Origin: Trueperaceae bacterium
GTDB lineage: Bacteria; Deinococcota; Deinococci; Deinococcales; Trueperaceae
Direction: 5' to 3'
Assembly: GCA_011390455.1 (NCBI GenBank)
Contig: JAABSI010000087.1
Coordinates: 1 to 12,590, forward strand
Length of the DNA: 12,590 bases
How positions within the stretch are numbered: position 1 is the first letter of the stretch; every line of letters begins with the position of its first letter. This document shows positions 1 through 7,102 of the stretch, in pieces. Below the pieces are notes generated by a model. The model was not told where the DNA came from and ran no database searches. It saw only the letters and a list, made by a program, of their open reading frames with translations. The translations under genes and the position numbers were made by a program.

Positions 1-91
1 CACCAATCTCCGTTTACCCGAATCCGCGGAACTCGGTACAACCGCCGCGGCCGCGAGGGCGAACCGCGGCCCCGCGATCGCCGGACCTCGC
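1..91. other. Gene-free left edge with two inverted repeats
   Basis: No coding region is supported here. Bases 18-36 form an imperfect palindrome around the perfect 8-mer TCCGCGGA, with outer arms CCGA and TCGG. Bases 49-55 (GGCCGCG) and 65-71 (CGCGGCC) form a 7-bp stem with a 9-base loop. The stem begins 21 bases past the stop codon of the minus-strand ABC permease, so it could stabilise or end that transcript. No T-run follows it on the minus strand, so a classical intrinsic terminator is not shown. The first 45 bases are visibly less GC-rich than the rest and could be the edge of another intergenic region. Confidence 0.4.
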
Positions 92-909
92 TCAGCCCTT
101 CCCCATCCGCCCCATCGCCCGGAGCGCCCACAACGCCGCGACGATCGGCAGGGCGAGCGACACGCCGACGTCGGCCGCGAGCGGCAACTGCCGCATCCCG
201 ATCAGCACCGTGCGCAGCAGATCGACCTGATAGGACACCGGGTTCGCCAGCACCAGCACCTCGAGCCACCGCGGCAACGCGACCATCCAACCCAGCGCCA
301 CCGCCTCGCCCGGGCCGATGCGTCCCTGCAGCGGGAAGATCGAGCACGACAAGAAGTACAGCGGTTGGATGACGCCGTTCGAGATGGCGCCGAAGCTCTC
401 GAGGCTGGCGATGCGGGTGGCGATGACCACCCCGACGGCGGTGATCGACAACCCCATCAGGAACATGACGCCCCACGCCGCGAGCACGCCCGTCGCCGTG
501 AGCGGCACCCCGATCGCCGGGGCGAAGAGCAGCGGGATCGACCCTTGGGCCAGCGCGATGGTGGCGCCGCCCAGCAGCTTCCCGAGCGTCACGGACCGCA
601 ACGGCGCCGGCGACACCAGCACCTCGCGAAGGATGCCCGACTCGCGGTCGCGCACGAGCGCGACCGCGCACTGGAGCGAGGAGAACAGGATGTTGAGCGT
701 GATGACGCCCGGTAGGACGTACTCGGCGAAGCTGAAGCCGTCGATCCCGCGGAGCGAGGCCCCGAGGCCGACCCCGAGGATCACCAACCACAACACCGTG
801 CGCGAGGCGCCGCCGAAGACTTGGCCGCGGTCGCGCACGTATCGGCGCAGCTCGTGGCCCCACATGGCGGCGACGACGGCGGGGACGAAGGCGGGGTCGC
901 GACGGGTCG

Positions 910-913
<4 letters not shown>
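92..913 (-). CDS. ABC-2 type permease (DrrB-like) of an exporter
   Basis: This is the predicted membrane subunit of a daunorubicin-resistance-type ABC exporter, in the cytoplasmic membrane. The product is 273 residues, normal for the family. The GTG start at 913 is chosen because it overlaps the ATPase stop as GTGA and has GGAGGG 7 bases upstream. The reading frame stays open further upstream but there runs through the ATPase gene. A short cytoplasmic N-terminus is followed by hydrophobic segments from about residue 38. The motif YVLPG (65-69) and the cytoplasmic stretch RDRESGILREVLVSPAP (88-104) leading to LGK (110-112) are typical of ABC-2 permeases. A late SCSIFPLQG segment also fits. It is the second gene of a two-gene unit with the ATPase. 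The substrate is unknown; a drug, lipid or polysaccharide component is possible. Confidence 0.88.
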
Positions 914-1692
<779 letters not shown>

Positions 1693-1697
1693 GACGC

Positions 1698-1708
1698 TGG
1701 CTGCCTCC
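1698..1708 (-). promoter_or_regulatory. Ribosome binding site of the ABC ATPase gene
   Basis: On the minus strand AAAGGAGG lies about 11 bases before the GTG at 1692. It is a nearly complete Shine-Dalgarno, slightly far from the codon, and is the main support for this start. Confidence 0.6.
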
Positions 1709-1752
1709 TTTGGTCGCACGCCGCTGGCGCAGATCCGATCGTGCGGTCGCTC

Positions 1753-1758
1753 AGCGTA
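1753..1758 (-). promoter_or_regulatory. Putative -10 box (TACGCT) of the ABC exporter
   Basis: The minus strand reads GGTACGCTG here, identical to the GGTACGCTG on the plus strand at 1838-1846 in front of the response regulator. Transcription would begin near 1746 and give a leader of about 54 bases that includes the Shine-Dalgarno. No TTGACA-like -35 element is seen; that position is filled by the 17-bp palindrome at 1767-1783. Confidence 0.45.
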
Positions 1759-1766
1759 CCGTTCGA

Positions 1767-1783
1767 GCGCCCGCCGCGGGCGC
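1767..1783. repeat. 17-bp palindrome in the exporter promoter
   Basis: A perfect inverted repeat, GCGCCCGC-C-GCGGGCGC, with 8-bp arms and a 1-base centre. It starts 8 bp upstream of the minus-strand -10 and covers the expected -35 position, so it could be an operator. In DNA this GC-rich such palindromes also occur by chance. Confidence 0.4.
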
Positions 1784-1815
1784 GGAACCCGAGCGTGGAT
1801 GCGACACCGACGTGC

Positions 1816-1831
1816 GCCGAGCGGCATCGGC
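1816..1831. repeat. Inverted repeat upstream of the response-regulator -10 box
   Basis: GCCGA and TCGGC arms are separated by 6 bases. The repeat ends 8 bp before the plus-strand TACGCT, covering the expected -35 region. It sits in the same relative place as the larger palindrome in the divergent exporter promoter. The arms are short, so an operator role is only a candidate. Confidence 0.3.
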
Positions 1832-1839
1832 CGGGACGG

Positions 1840-1845
1840 TACGCT
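1840..1845 (+). promoter_or_regulatory. Putative -10 box (TACGCT) of the two-component operon
   Basis: This box sits in GGTACGCTG and matches the TAnnCT family found before other genes in the window. Transcription would begin near 1852, leaving a leader of about 31 bases that contains the GGGAGG Shine-Dalgarno (1869-1874). Confidence 0.45.
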
Positions 1846-1882
1846 GGCGTTCAGGACCCAGGCGGTCCGGGAGGTTCGGTGC

Positions 1883-2542
1883 GTGCGCATCCTGCTGCTC
1901 GAGGACGAACCCGACATCGCGCAGGCGGTCGTCGACGCGCTCACGCACGACCACCACCACGTGGTCTGGGCCGCCGACCTCGGGGCGGCGGACGCGGCGG
2001 TCGCCGGACGGGCGTTCGACCTCGCCGTGCTGGACGTCATCATCGGCGGCGACGACGACGCCGGCTTCCGCTTGGCGAGCGCGATGCGCCGGTCCGGCTT
2101 CCTGGGACCGGTGCTCTTCACCACGGCGCGCGACGCGGTCGAGGACCGGGTCCGCGGGCTCGACCTCGGCGGCGACGACTACCTGGTCAAGCCGTACAGC
2201 CTCGTCGAACTGCGCGCGCGCGTGCGCGCCCTCCTCCGCCGCGAGACGCCGGTCAAGGGCGTCGACGTCGAACGCGGCCCCCTGCGCCTCGACCTCGGCG
2301 CGCAGCGCGTCTGGTGGGAGGAGCGCGAGGTCGAGCTGAGCGCGCGGGCGTTCGCGATGCTCGAGCTGCTCGCGCTCCACCCGGATCGGGTCTTCGGCGC
2401 CCTGGAGCTGCAAGAGCGGGTCTTCCCGGACGCCGAGTCCGGGGGCATCGTCGTCCGCGTCTACGTGCGCCAACTGCGGCAGAAGCTGGGGCCCGAGGTG
2501 GTGGCCACCGTCGCCGGCGGGTACCGGCTGGGCGTCCCTTGA
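1883..2542 (+). CDS. OmpR-family two-component response regulator
   Basis: A cytoplasmic DNA-binding response regulator of 219 residues, a normal OmpR/PhoB-class length. The receiver domain shows the acidic pair Glu7/Asp8, phosphoacceptor Asp51, the Thr80/Thr81 switch position and Lys103-Pro104. The loop after Asp51 (IIGGDDDAG) is slightly longer than the usual xLPGxDG. The C-terminal half is a winged helix-turn-helix, ending with the recognition-helix region IVVRVYVRQLRQKLG and the wing motif VAGGYRLG. The GTG start is set by GGGAGG 8 bases upstream and by the VRILLLEDE N-terminus. The stop overlaps the kinase start as TTGA, so the two are translationally coupled. Its divergent position suggests it controls the ABC exporter and possibly itself; this is inferred. 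Confidence 0.93.
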   Translation: MRILLLEDEPDIAQAVVDALTHDHHHVVWAADLGAADAAVAGRAFDLAVLDVIIGGDDDAGFRLASAMRRSGFLGPVLFTTARDAVEDRVRGLDLGGDDYLVKPYSLVELRARVRALLRRETPVKGVDVERGPLRLDLGAQRVWWEEREVELSARAFAMLELLALHPDRVFGALELQERVFPDAESGGIVVRVYVRQLRQKLGPEVVATVAGGYRLGVP

Positions 2543-3513
2543 GCGTCCGACGCGCCGCCTTCTGGGCGGCGTTCGGCGCCGGGGGGCTGATCGCGCTGCT
2601 GCTCGCGGGCCTCGACCTACGCGCGGGGGTTGCGCTCGGCACCGTAATCGCCCGCACCGCGCTCGGCCTCGGCACGGCGGCGCTGCTGGCGACCGGCGCC
2701 GCGACCCTCGTCGGCCGCACCCTCTCGCGCCGCCTCGCGCGGCTCACCGAGGCCGCCGACGCCCTGGCGCGGCAACCGGCGGCCTTCTCGGCGCCCGAGG
2801 TCGAGCGCGACGCGGAGATCGCCCGCCTCCATCAGGCCCTCGCCACCATGAGCGGCGCCATGCACGCGTTGCTCGAGCGCGAGCGCTCCTTCACCCGCTA
2901 CGCGTCCCACGAGTTGCGCACGCCCGTGGGCGCGATCAAGGTCCAGCTCGAGCGGATCGAACTCGGTGCGGCGAGCGCCACCGACGTCCTCCCGGCGGTC
3001 GCGCGCCAGACCCGACGCATCGAGGAGCTGATCGACGCGCTGCTCACGCTTGCCCGGGCGCGCGACCAAGGCGGCCACGTCCGAGGGCTGCGCGATCTGG
3101 TGGACGAGGTCCTCGACGCGCAGGCCGGAACGGATCGCGATCGGGTCTACCTGGTCGAACCCGTGCCCGACGTCGTCGTCCGGGACGCGGTGCTCGTCGC
3201 CCAAGCGTTGCGCAACCTGATCGACAACGCGATCCGCCACGGCGCCGGTCCGGTGACCGTCGGCGCGGAGCGCGACGCCGGATCGCTCGTCCTGCGCGTG
3301 CGCGACATGGGCCCCGGGATCCCGGCCACCGAGCTCCGGCGCCTCGCGGACCCCGTCGGGCGCACCGCACCGCGCCCCGACGGCCACGGCCTGGGGTTGA
3401 CGCTCGTCGAGCTGATCGCGCGGGCACTCGACGGCCGCCTGCTGCTCCACAACACGGAGATCGGTCTCGAGGCCTCGCTCACCCTCGAGGTCGTGGCCGA
3501 CGCGCCGGCGTGA
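2539..3513 (+). CDS. Sensor histidine kinase without an extracytoplasmic domain
   Basis: The predicted membrane kinase partner of the upstream regulator, 324 residues. The TTG at 2539 overlaps the regulator stop as TTGA; no ATG occurs in frame until residue 104, inside the kinase, so a rare start is needed. Two membrane segments (about 8-25 and 36-58) are joined by only about 10 residues, so no periplasmic sensor domain exists. A HAMP-like linker leads to the H-box SHELRTP with His124, followed by ELRT, which fits the ExxT phosphatase motif. The N-box has Asn226 and Asn230, the G1 box is DMGPGIP (from Asp256) and the G2 box is GHGLGL (282-287). The catalytic set is complete. The layout resembles intramembrane-sensing kinases that pair with ABC transporters. 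The stimulus is unknown. Confidence 0.9.
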   Translation: MSVRRAAFWAAFGAGGLIALLLAGLDLRAGVALGTVIARTALGLGTAALLATGAATLVGRTLSRRLARLTEAADALARQPAAFSAPEVERDAEIARLHQALATMSGAMHALLERERSFTRYASHELRTPVGAIKVQLERIELGAASATDVLPAVARQTRRIEELIDALLTLARARDQGGHVRGLRDLVDEVLDAQAGTDRDRVYLVEPVPDVVVRDAVLVAQALRNLIDNAIRHGAGPVTVGAERDAGSLVLRVRDMGPGIPATELRRLADPVGRTAPRPDGHGLGLTLVELIARALDGRLLLHNTEIGLEASLTLEVVADAPA

Positions 3514-3522
3514 CGCCGCCCC

Positions 3523-5010
3523 CTACCCCTCGTACCCCTCCGACGTCACTCCGCCGCCGCTTCCGATCCAGTCCGTGTGGAAGTACGCCCCGCGCGGCCG
3601 GTCGACGCGCTCGTAGGTGTGCGCGCCGAAGTAGTCGCGCTGCGCCTGGATCAGGTTGGCGGGTCCGTTGGCGGTCCGCAGCCCGTCGTAGTACGCCAGG
3701 CCCGCGGAGAGCGCGGGCAGCGCGACGCCCCAGCGCGAGCCGGCCGCCACCACCCGGCGCCAGGCGGGCAGCGCGGCGGCGATCGCCTCGGCGAAGAACG
3801 GGGCGAAGAGCAGGTGCTCGAGGTCGGGTTCGGCCTCGTAGGCGGCCATGATGTCGTTGAGGAAGCGGCTGCGGATGATGCAACCGCCGCGCCAGATGCG
3901 GGCGGTGGCGGCCGGGTCGATCGACCAGCCGCGCTCCTCCGCCGCGCCGCGCAGCAGGCCGTACCCCTGCGCGTAGCTGACGATCTTGGCCGCGTAGAGC
4001 GCCTGCTCCAGGTCGGCGACGAAGGCCTCGGGGTCGGCGTCGACCGGCTCGGCCCCCGCCGGCAGGTGCGCCGCCGCGCGCTCGCGCAGGTCCTTGAGCG
4101 CCGACAGCGAGCGGGCGAAGACCGCCTGGGTGATGAGCGAGAGCGGCTCGCCCTGCTCCAGCGCGCCGACCGCGGTCCAGCGGCCGGTGCCCTTCTGGCC
4201 GGCCCGGTCGAGGACGACGTCGAGCACCAGCTGGCCCTGCTCGTCGTACGTGCCGAGGATGTCGCGGGTGATCTCGATCAGGTAGCTGTCGAGTACGCCC
4301 TCGTTCCAGCGCGCGAAGGTCGCGTGCATCGCTGGCGCGTCCAGCTCCAGCGCGTCGCGCATGAGCGCGTAGGCCTCGGCGATCAACTGCATGTCGCCGT
4401 ACTCGATGCCGTTGTGCACCATCTTCACGAAGTGACCCGAGCCCTGCTCGCCCATCCAGGCGACGCACGGGACGCCGTCGACCTGGGCCGCGATCGACTC
4501 GAAGAGCGGGCGCACGAGCTCGTACGCCTCCTCGGGCCCGCCGGGCATGATCGACGGGCCGTGGCGCGCCCCCTCTTCGCCGCCGGAGACCCCGGTCCCC
4601 AGGTAGTGGATGCCGGCCGCCGCGAGCCGCTCGCCGCGGCGCACGGTGTCGTCCGCATGCGAGTTCCCTCCGTCGATCACCACGTCGCCCGCCTCGAGGA
4701 GCGGGATCAGGTCGTGGAGGACGGCGTCCACCGGTGCCCCCGCGCGGACCATGAGCATCACCCGGCGGGGGCGCTCGAGCGTGGCCACCAGCTCCTCGAG
4801 CGAGGCCGTGCCGACGAGCGCGCCGCGGGCCGCGGCGTCCGCCCCCGCCCGCGCCAGGAACGCGTCGGTGACGTCGCGCGTGCGGTTGAAGACCGCGACG
4901 GTCGCGCCGTGGTCGATCAGGTTGAGCACCAGGTTCTGACCCATCACGGCGAGGCCGACGAGACCGATCTGCGCCTGCGGGGCGGTGGGGTTGGACGGGG
5001 CGTCGGGCAT
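3523..5010 (-). CDS. gnd: 6-phosphogluconate dehydrogenase, decarboxylating
   Basis: Catalyses oxidative decarboxylation of 6-phosphogluconate to ribulose 5-phosphate with NAD(P)+ in the pentose phosphate pathway; cytosolic, usually a dimer. The product is 495 residues, somewhat longer than the usual 470-480 because of N- and C-terminal extensions. The Rossmann fingerprint is GLAVMG (19-24), followed by NRT (42-44), the pattern of NADP-preferring enzymes. Substrate-site motifs are GGNSH (114-118) and VSGGEEGA (141-148). Lys196 in HFVKMVHNGIEYGD, with Glu203 seven residues on, matches the catalytic Lys/Glu pair. RGGCIIRSRFL and YFGAHTYER complete the family signature. The ATG at 5010 is preferred over an upstream ATG because GGAGG lies 5 bases before it. 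The gene is convergent with the kinase gene, 9 bp apart. Confidence 0.97.
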   Translation of the reverse strand: MPDAPSNPTAPQAQIGLVGLAVMGQNLVLNLIDHGATVAVFNRTRDVTDAFLARAGADAAARGALVGTASLEELVATLERPRRVMLMVRAGAPVDAVLHDLIPLLEAGDVVIDGGNSHADDTVRRGERLAAAGIHYLGTGVSGGEEGARHGPSIMPGGPEEAYELVRPLFESIAAQVDGVPCVAWMGEQGSGHFVKMVHNGIEYGDMQLIAEAYALMRDALELDAPAMHATFARWNEGVLDSYLIEITRDILGTYDEQGQLVLDVVLDRAGQKGTGRWTAVGALEQGEPLSLITQAVFARSLSALKDLRERAAAHLPAGAEPVDADPEAFVADLEQALYAAKIVSYAQGYGLLRGAAEERGWSIDPAATARIWRGGCIIRSRFLNDIMAAYEAEPDLEHLLFAPFFAEAIAAALPAWRRVVAAGSRWGVALPALSAGLAYYDGLRTANGPANLIQAQRDYFGAHTYERVDRPRGAYFHTDWIGSGGGVTSEGYEG

Positions 5011-5015
5011 GGGGA

Positions 5016-5039
5016 CCTCCGGGGGCCGTGGCCCGGAGG
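5016..5039 (-). promoter_or_regulatory. Leader hairpin covering the gnd ribosome binding site
   Basis: On the minus strand CCTCCGGG and CCCGGAGG form a perfect 8-bp stem around an 8-base loop that itself contains GGCC. The GGAGG of the right arm is the only Shine-Dalgarno of gnd and ends 5 bases before its ATG. The structure would hide the ribosome binding site. No T-run follows, so it does not look like a terminator of the upstream gene. Confidence 0.5.
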
Positions 5040-5055
5040 GCACCGGCGACCCCCC

Positions 5056-5061
5056 AGTCTA
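5056..5061 (-). promoter_or_regulatory. Putative -10 box (TAGACT) of gnd
   Basis: The minus strand reads CTAGACTGG, matching the TAnnCT family seen before other genes here. Transcription would start near 5049 and give a leader of roughly 39 bases made almost entirely of the hairpin and Shine-Dalgarno. CTGAC begins 26 bp upstream of this box, the same spacing as in two other promoters of the window, though here it also encodes the end of the upstream protein. Confidence 0.4.
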
Positions 5062-5075
5062 GCCGGGCCGACGGC

Positions 5076-6857
5076 TCAGTCGGTCAGGAGCAGCACCGCT
5101 TCGGGCGCGCTCGCGCGGGTGCGCGCATCCGCGGTCCCCCACGTGCCGCTCGCGCGCGGATCGCCGGCGACGGGCGCCAGCGACTCGGGCCGGCGGGGCG
5201 CGGCCGCCTCGCGGCGCACGAGCCGTTCGGCCTGCGCCGCCGACATCGGCTTGGCGAAGTGGTACCCCTGCGCCCGGTGTACGCCGATGCGGTGGAGGTA
5301 GCGCGCTTGCGCCTCGGTCTCGACGCCCTCGGCCACGACGGTCTTGCCGAGGGTGCGCCCCATCGCCGTGATCGCGTCGACGATCGGCACCACGCTGCCG
5401 GCGACGCCGGTCGGCCCGAGCACGAGGCCGGCGACGAAGCTGCGGTCGATCTTGAGCGAGCGGATCGGCAGCCGCTGCAGGTAGGCGAGCGAGGAGTAGC
5501 CGGTGCCGAAGTCGTCGAGCGCGGTGCGCACGCCCATGCGGTCGAGCCGCCGGAGCGTCGCCACGGCGAGCTCGAACTCGTCGATGAGCACGCTCTCGGT
5601 CACCTCGAGCTCGATCGCCTCGGGCTCGACCCGAGCGTCGCGGATCGCCTCGTCCACCTGCCGCAGGAAGCCGGGCTGGCGGAACTGCAGCGTCGAGACG
5701 TTGATCGCCATCGACAGCCCGGGCACGCCGAACGCGCTCCACTGGCGCGCCTGGTGGCAGGCCTCGCGCATGAGCCAATGGCCGAGCGGGACGATCATGC
5801 CGGCCTCTTCGGCGATGGGGATGAACTCGCTCGGCGACACCGCGCCCAGCTCGCGGTTGTCCCACCGCATGAGCGCCTCGAAGCCGACCAGGCGCCCGCT
5901 CGCGAGCTCGAACTGGGGCTGGTAGACGACCTCGAGCTCCTGGTCGTGGAGCGCGAAGCGGAGCTGGCGCTCGAGGTCGAGGCGCCGCGCTTGCCGGTCC
6001 CGAAGACCGTGGTCGGTGAAGGTGAAGCTGTTCTTGCCGCCGGTCTTGACCGCGTACATGGCCGTGTCGGCGCTCTTGGTCAAGGTCGCGACGTCCTCGC
6101 CGTCGCGCGGGAAGAGCGCGATGCCCACCGAAGCCGACACGTTGAGCGACTTGCCGTCGATCTCGAACGGGGAGGCCAGCCGCTTGCAGAGCTTGCCCGC
6201 CACCACCCCGGCCGCCGCGGCGTCCTTGACCCCGCCGAGCGCGACGACGAACTCGTCGCCGCCCAAGCGCGCGACCAGGTCCTGATCGCGGACGTTCTCG
6301 CGCAGCACGTCGGCGATCGCGACCAGCAGGCGGTCGCCGGTGGCGTGGCCGAAGGTGTCGTTCACGAACTTGAAGCGGTCGAGGTCGACGAAGAGGACCG
6401 CGAACGTGGGCGGACCGACCGTCCCGGCGTCCTGGGTCCACAGGGCCAAGCGACGCTCGAAGGTGTCGCGGTTGAGCAGCCCGGTGAGCACGTCGAACTG
6501 GGCCCGGTCCGAAGCGGCGCGGTGCACGCGCAACTGGCGCAGCAGACGCCGCCAGGCACCGGCGGCGATGCCCACCGCGAGCAGCGCCGCGGGACCGAGC
6601 AGCGCGCCCTCGACGACCGCGGTCCGGTACGCGTCGAAGCCGGCGGCCGGACCGATCGCCTGGACGAGGCCGAGCGCGCCCGCCGCCAAGGCCGCGAGCA
6701 CGCCGCCGAGGAGCCCGAGCACGCCGCCGGTCACGGCGACCGCGATGGCGCTCGGCACGGCCGCGTAGGCGCCGAGCACCGCGTCGGCGTGGAGGGAGCC
6801 GATCCCGACCCCCGACCACGTCAGAGCGACGACGAACGCGCGCAAACCGTTCCGCAT
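5076..6857 (-). CDS. Membrane-bound GGDEF-EAL protein (c-di-GMP turnover)
   Basis: A predicted c-di-GMP synthase/phosphodiesterase of 593 residues. Three or four hydrophobic segments lie between residues about 5 and 101, followed by a short linker. The GGDEF domain (about 120-285) has an intact active-site GGDEF (199-203) and an RxxD inhibitory site, RDQD (190-193). The EAL domain (about 293-545) keeps EAL (327-329), Asn386, Glu418, Asp448/Asp449, Lys469, Glu510 and Gln530, so both activities are possible. The last 45 or so residues are a Pro/Ala/Arg-rich tail. The ATG at 6857 lacks a Shine-Dalgarno but has TACATT 5 bp upstream, as in a leaderless gene. A GTG at 6884 behind AAGGA (4-base spacing) would add 9 residues. 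Which activity dominates cannot be told. It is divergent from the phosphoesterase gene. Confidence 0.93.
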   Translation of the reverse strand: MRNGLRAFVVALTWSGVGIGSLHADAVLGAYAAVPSAIAVAVTGGVLGLLGGVLAALAAGALGLVQAIGPAAGFDAYRTAVVEGALLGPAALLAVGIAAGAWRRLLRQLRVHRAASDRAQFDVLTGLLNRDTFERRLALWTQDAGTVGPPTFAVLFVDLDRFKFVNDTFGHATGDRLLVAIADVLRENVRDQDLVARLGGDEFVVALGGVKDAAAAGVVAGKLCKRLASPFEIDGKSLNVSASVGIALFPRDGEDVATLTKSADTAMYAVKTGGKNSFTFTDHGLRDRQARRLDLERQLRFALHDQELEVVYQPQFELASGRLVGFEALMRWDNRELGAVSPSEFIPIAEEAGMIVPLGHWLMREACHQARQWSAFGVPGLSMAINVSTLQFRQPGFLRQVDEAIRDARVEPEAIELEVTESVLIDEFELAVATLRRLDRMGVRTALDDFGTGYSSLAYLQRLPIRSLKIDRSFVAGLVLGPTGVAGSVVPIVDAITAMGRTLGKTVVAEGVETEAQARYLHRIGVHRAQGYHFAKPMSAAQAERLVRREAAAPRRPESLAPVAGDPRASGTWGTADARTRASAPEAVLLLTD

Positions 6858-6862
6858 GCCGC

Positions 6863-6868
6863 AATGTA
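6863..6868 (-). promoter_or_regulatory. Putative -10 box (TACATT) of the GGDEF-EAL gene
   Basis: TACATT is followed by 5 bases and then ATG on the minus strand, the same distance as before the hydrolase gene at 11246. Transcription would begin at or very near the start codon. The -35 position reads GGAAAC, which does not match TTGACA. Confidence 0.4.
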
Positions 6869-6915
6869 GGCAGCCCGCACTCACGGTTTCCTTACGCAGC
6901 ATTCGTTCGCGTCCT

Positions 6916-6948
6916 GAACGGGGCGAGGAAGCCTCCGAAGCCCCGTTC
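6916..6948. repeat. Long inverted repeat upstream of the GGDEF-EAL gene
   Basis: Perfect 9-bp arms GAACGGGGC (6916-6924) and GCCCCGTTC (6940-6948) flank a 15-base interior. The interior itself can pair GAGG with CCTC around AAG. It lies about 48 bp upstream of the putative minus-strand -10, in the 245-bp divergent region. It could be an operator for a dimeric regulator; with a start upstream of it, it could also be an RNA structure. Confidence 0.5.
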
Positions 6949-6978
6949 GCCAGGGCCACGAGCACGGCCGGCGGCCGC

Positions 6979-7010
6979 CTGACCGCCCCCTGACCCGTCC
7001 TGCGTACGCT
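6979..7010 (+). promoter_or_regulatory. Tandem TGAC repeats with a TACGCT -10 box
   Basis: CTGAC at 6979-6983 and again at 6990-6994 are exactly 11 bp apart. The -10-like TACGCT lies at 7005-7010, 10 bp after the second copy. The same spacing occurs at 11209-11240. Neither TGAC copy is at the 16-18 bp distance expected of a -35 hexamer (20 and 9 bp). This fits a direct-repeat activator site better than a -35 element. A transcript from here would give the phosphoesterase gene a leader of about 85 bases. Confidence 0.45.
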
Positions 7011-7088
7011 GCGGAGCGCCGTGCGCGGCGAGGCCCGGCCGCTCGCCGCGCGCGCAATCCACACGACGCGGGATCGCGCCCCACCGCG

Positions 7089-7094
7089 TAGCCT
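7089..7094 (+). promoter_or_regulatory. Start-proximal -10 box (TAGCCT) of the phosphoesterase gene
   Basis: TAGCCT ends 8 bp before the ATG at 7103 and no Shine-Dalgarno is present, so this transcript would be leaderless or nearly so. The box matches TAGCCT before the hydrolase gene and TAGTCT before the permease gene. Confidence 0.5.
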
Positions 7095-7102
7095 GGACGG
7101 AC

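Noticed and set aside
1693..2124. N-terminal extension of the ABC ATPase to an upstream ATG
   Set aside because: It would cross the divergent promoter and overlap the response regulator antisense; family length and the Shine-Dalgarno support the GTG at 1692.
5016..5039. Rho-independent terminator after the GGDEF-EAL gene
   Set aside because: No T-run follows the stem, and the stem contains the gnd Shine-Dalgarno 5 bases from ATG, so a leader structure fits better.
3577..5301. Open plus-strand frame of about 574 codons opposite gnd
   Set aside because: It is antisense to a clear 6-phosphogluconate dehydrogenase, is rich in Arg, Gly, His and Asp without domains, and is explained by third-position GC bias on the real strand.
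5028..6869. Open plus-strand frame of about 613 codons opposite the GGDEF-EAL gene
   Set aside because: It is the antisense shadow of a gene with all GGDEF and EAL motifs, with low-complexity Arg/Glu/Asp sequence and no recognisable fold.
6858..7064. Longer GGDEF-EAL protein starting upstream of 6857
   Set aside because: The added residues are Arg/Ser/Gly-rich and run through the inverted repeat and TGAC sites; only the GTG at 6884 remains a fair alternative.
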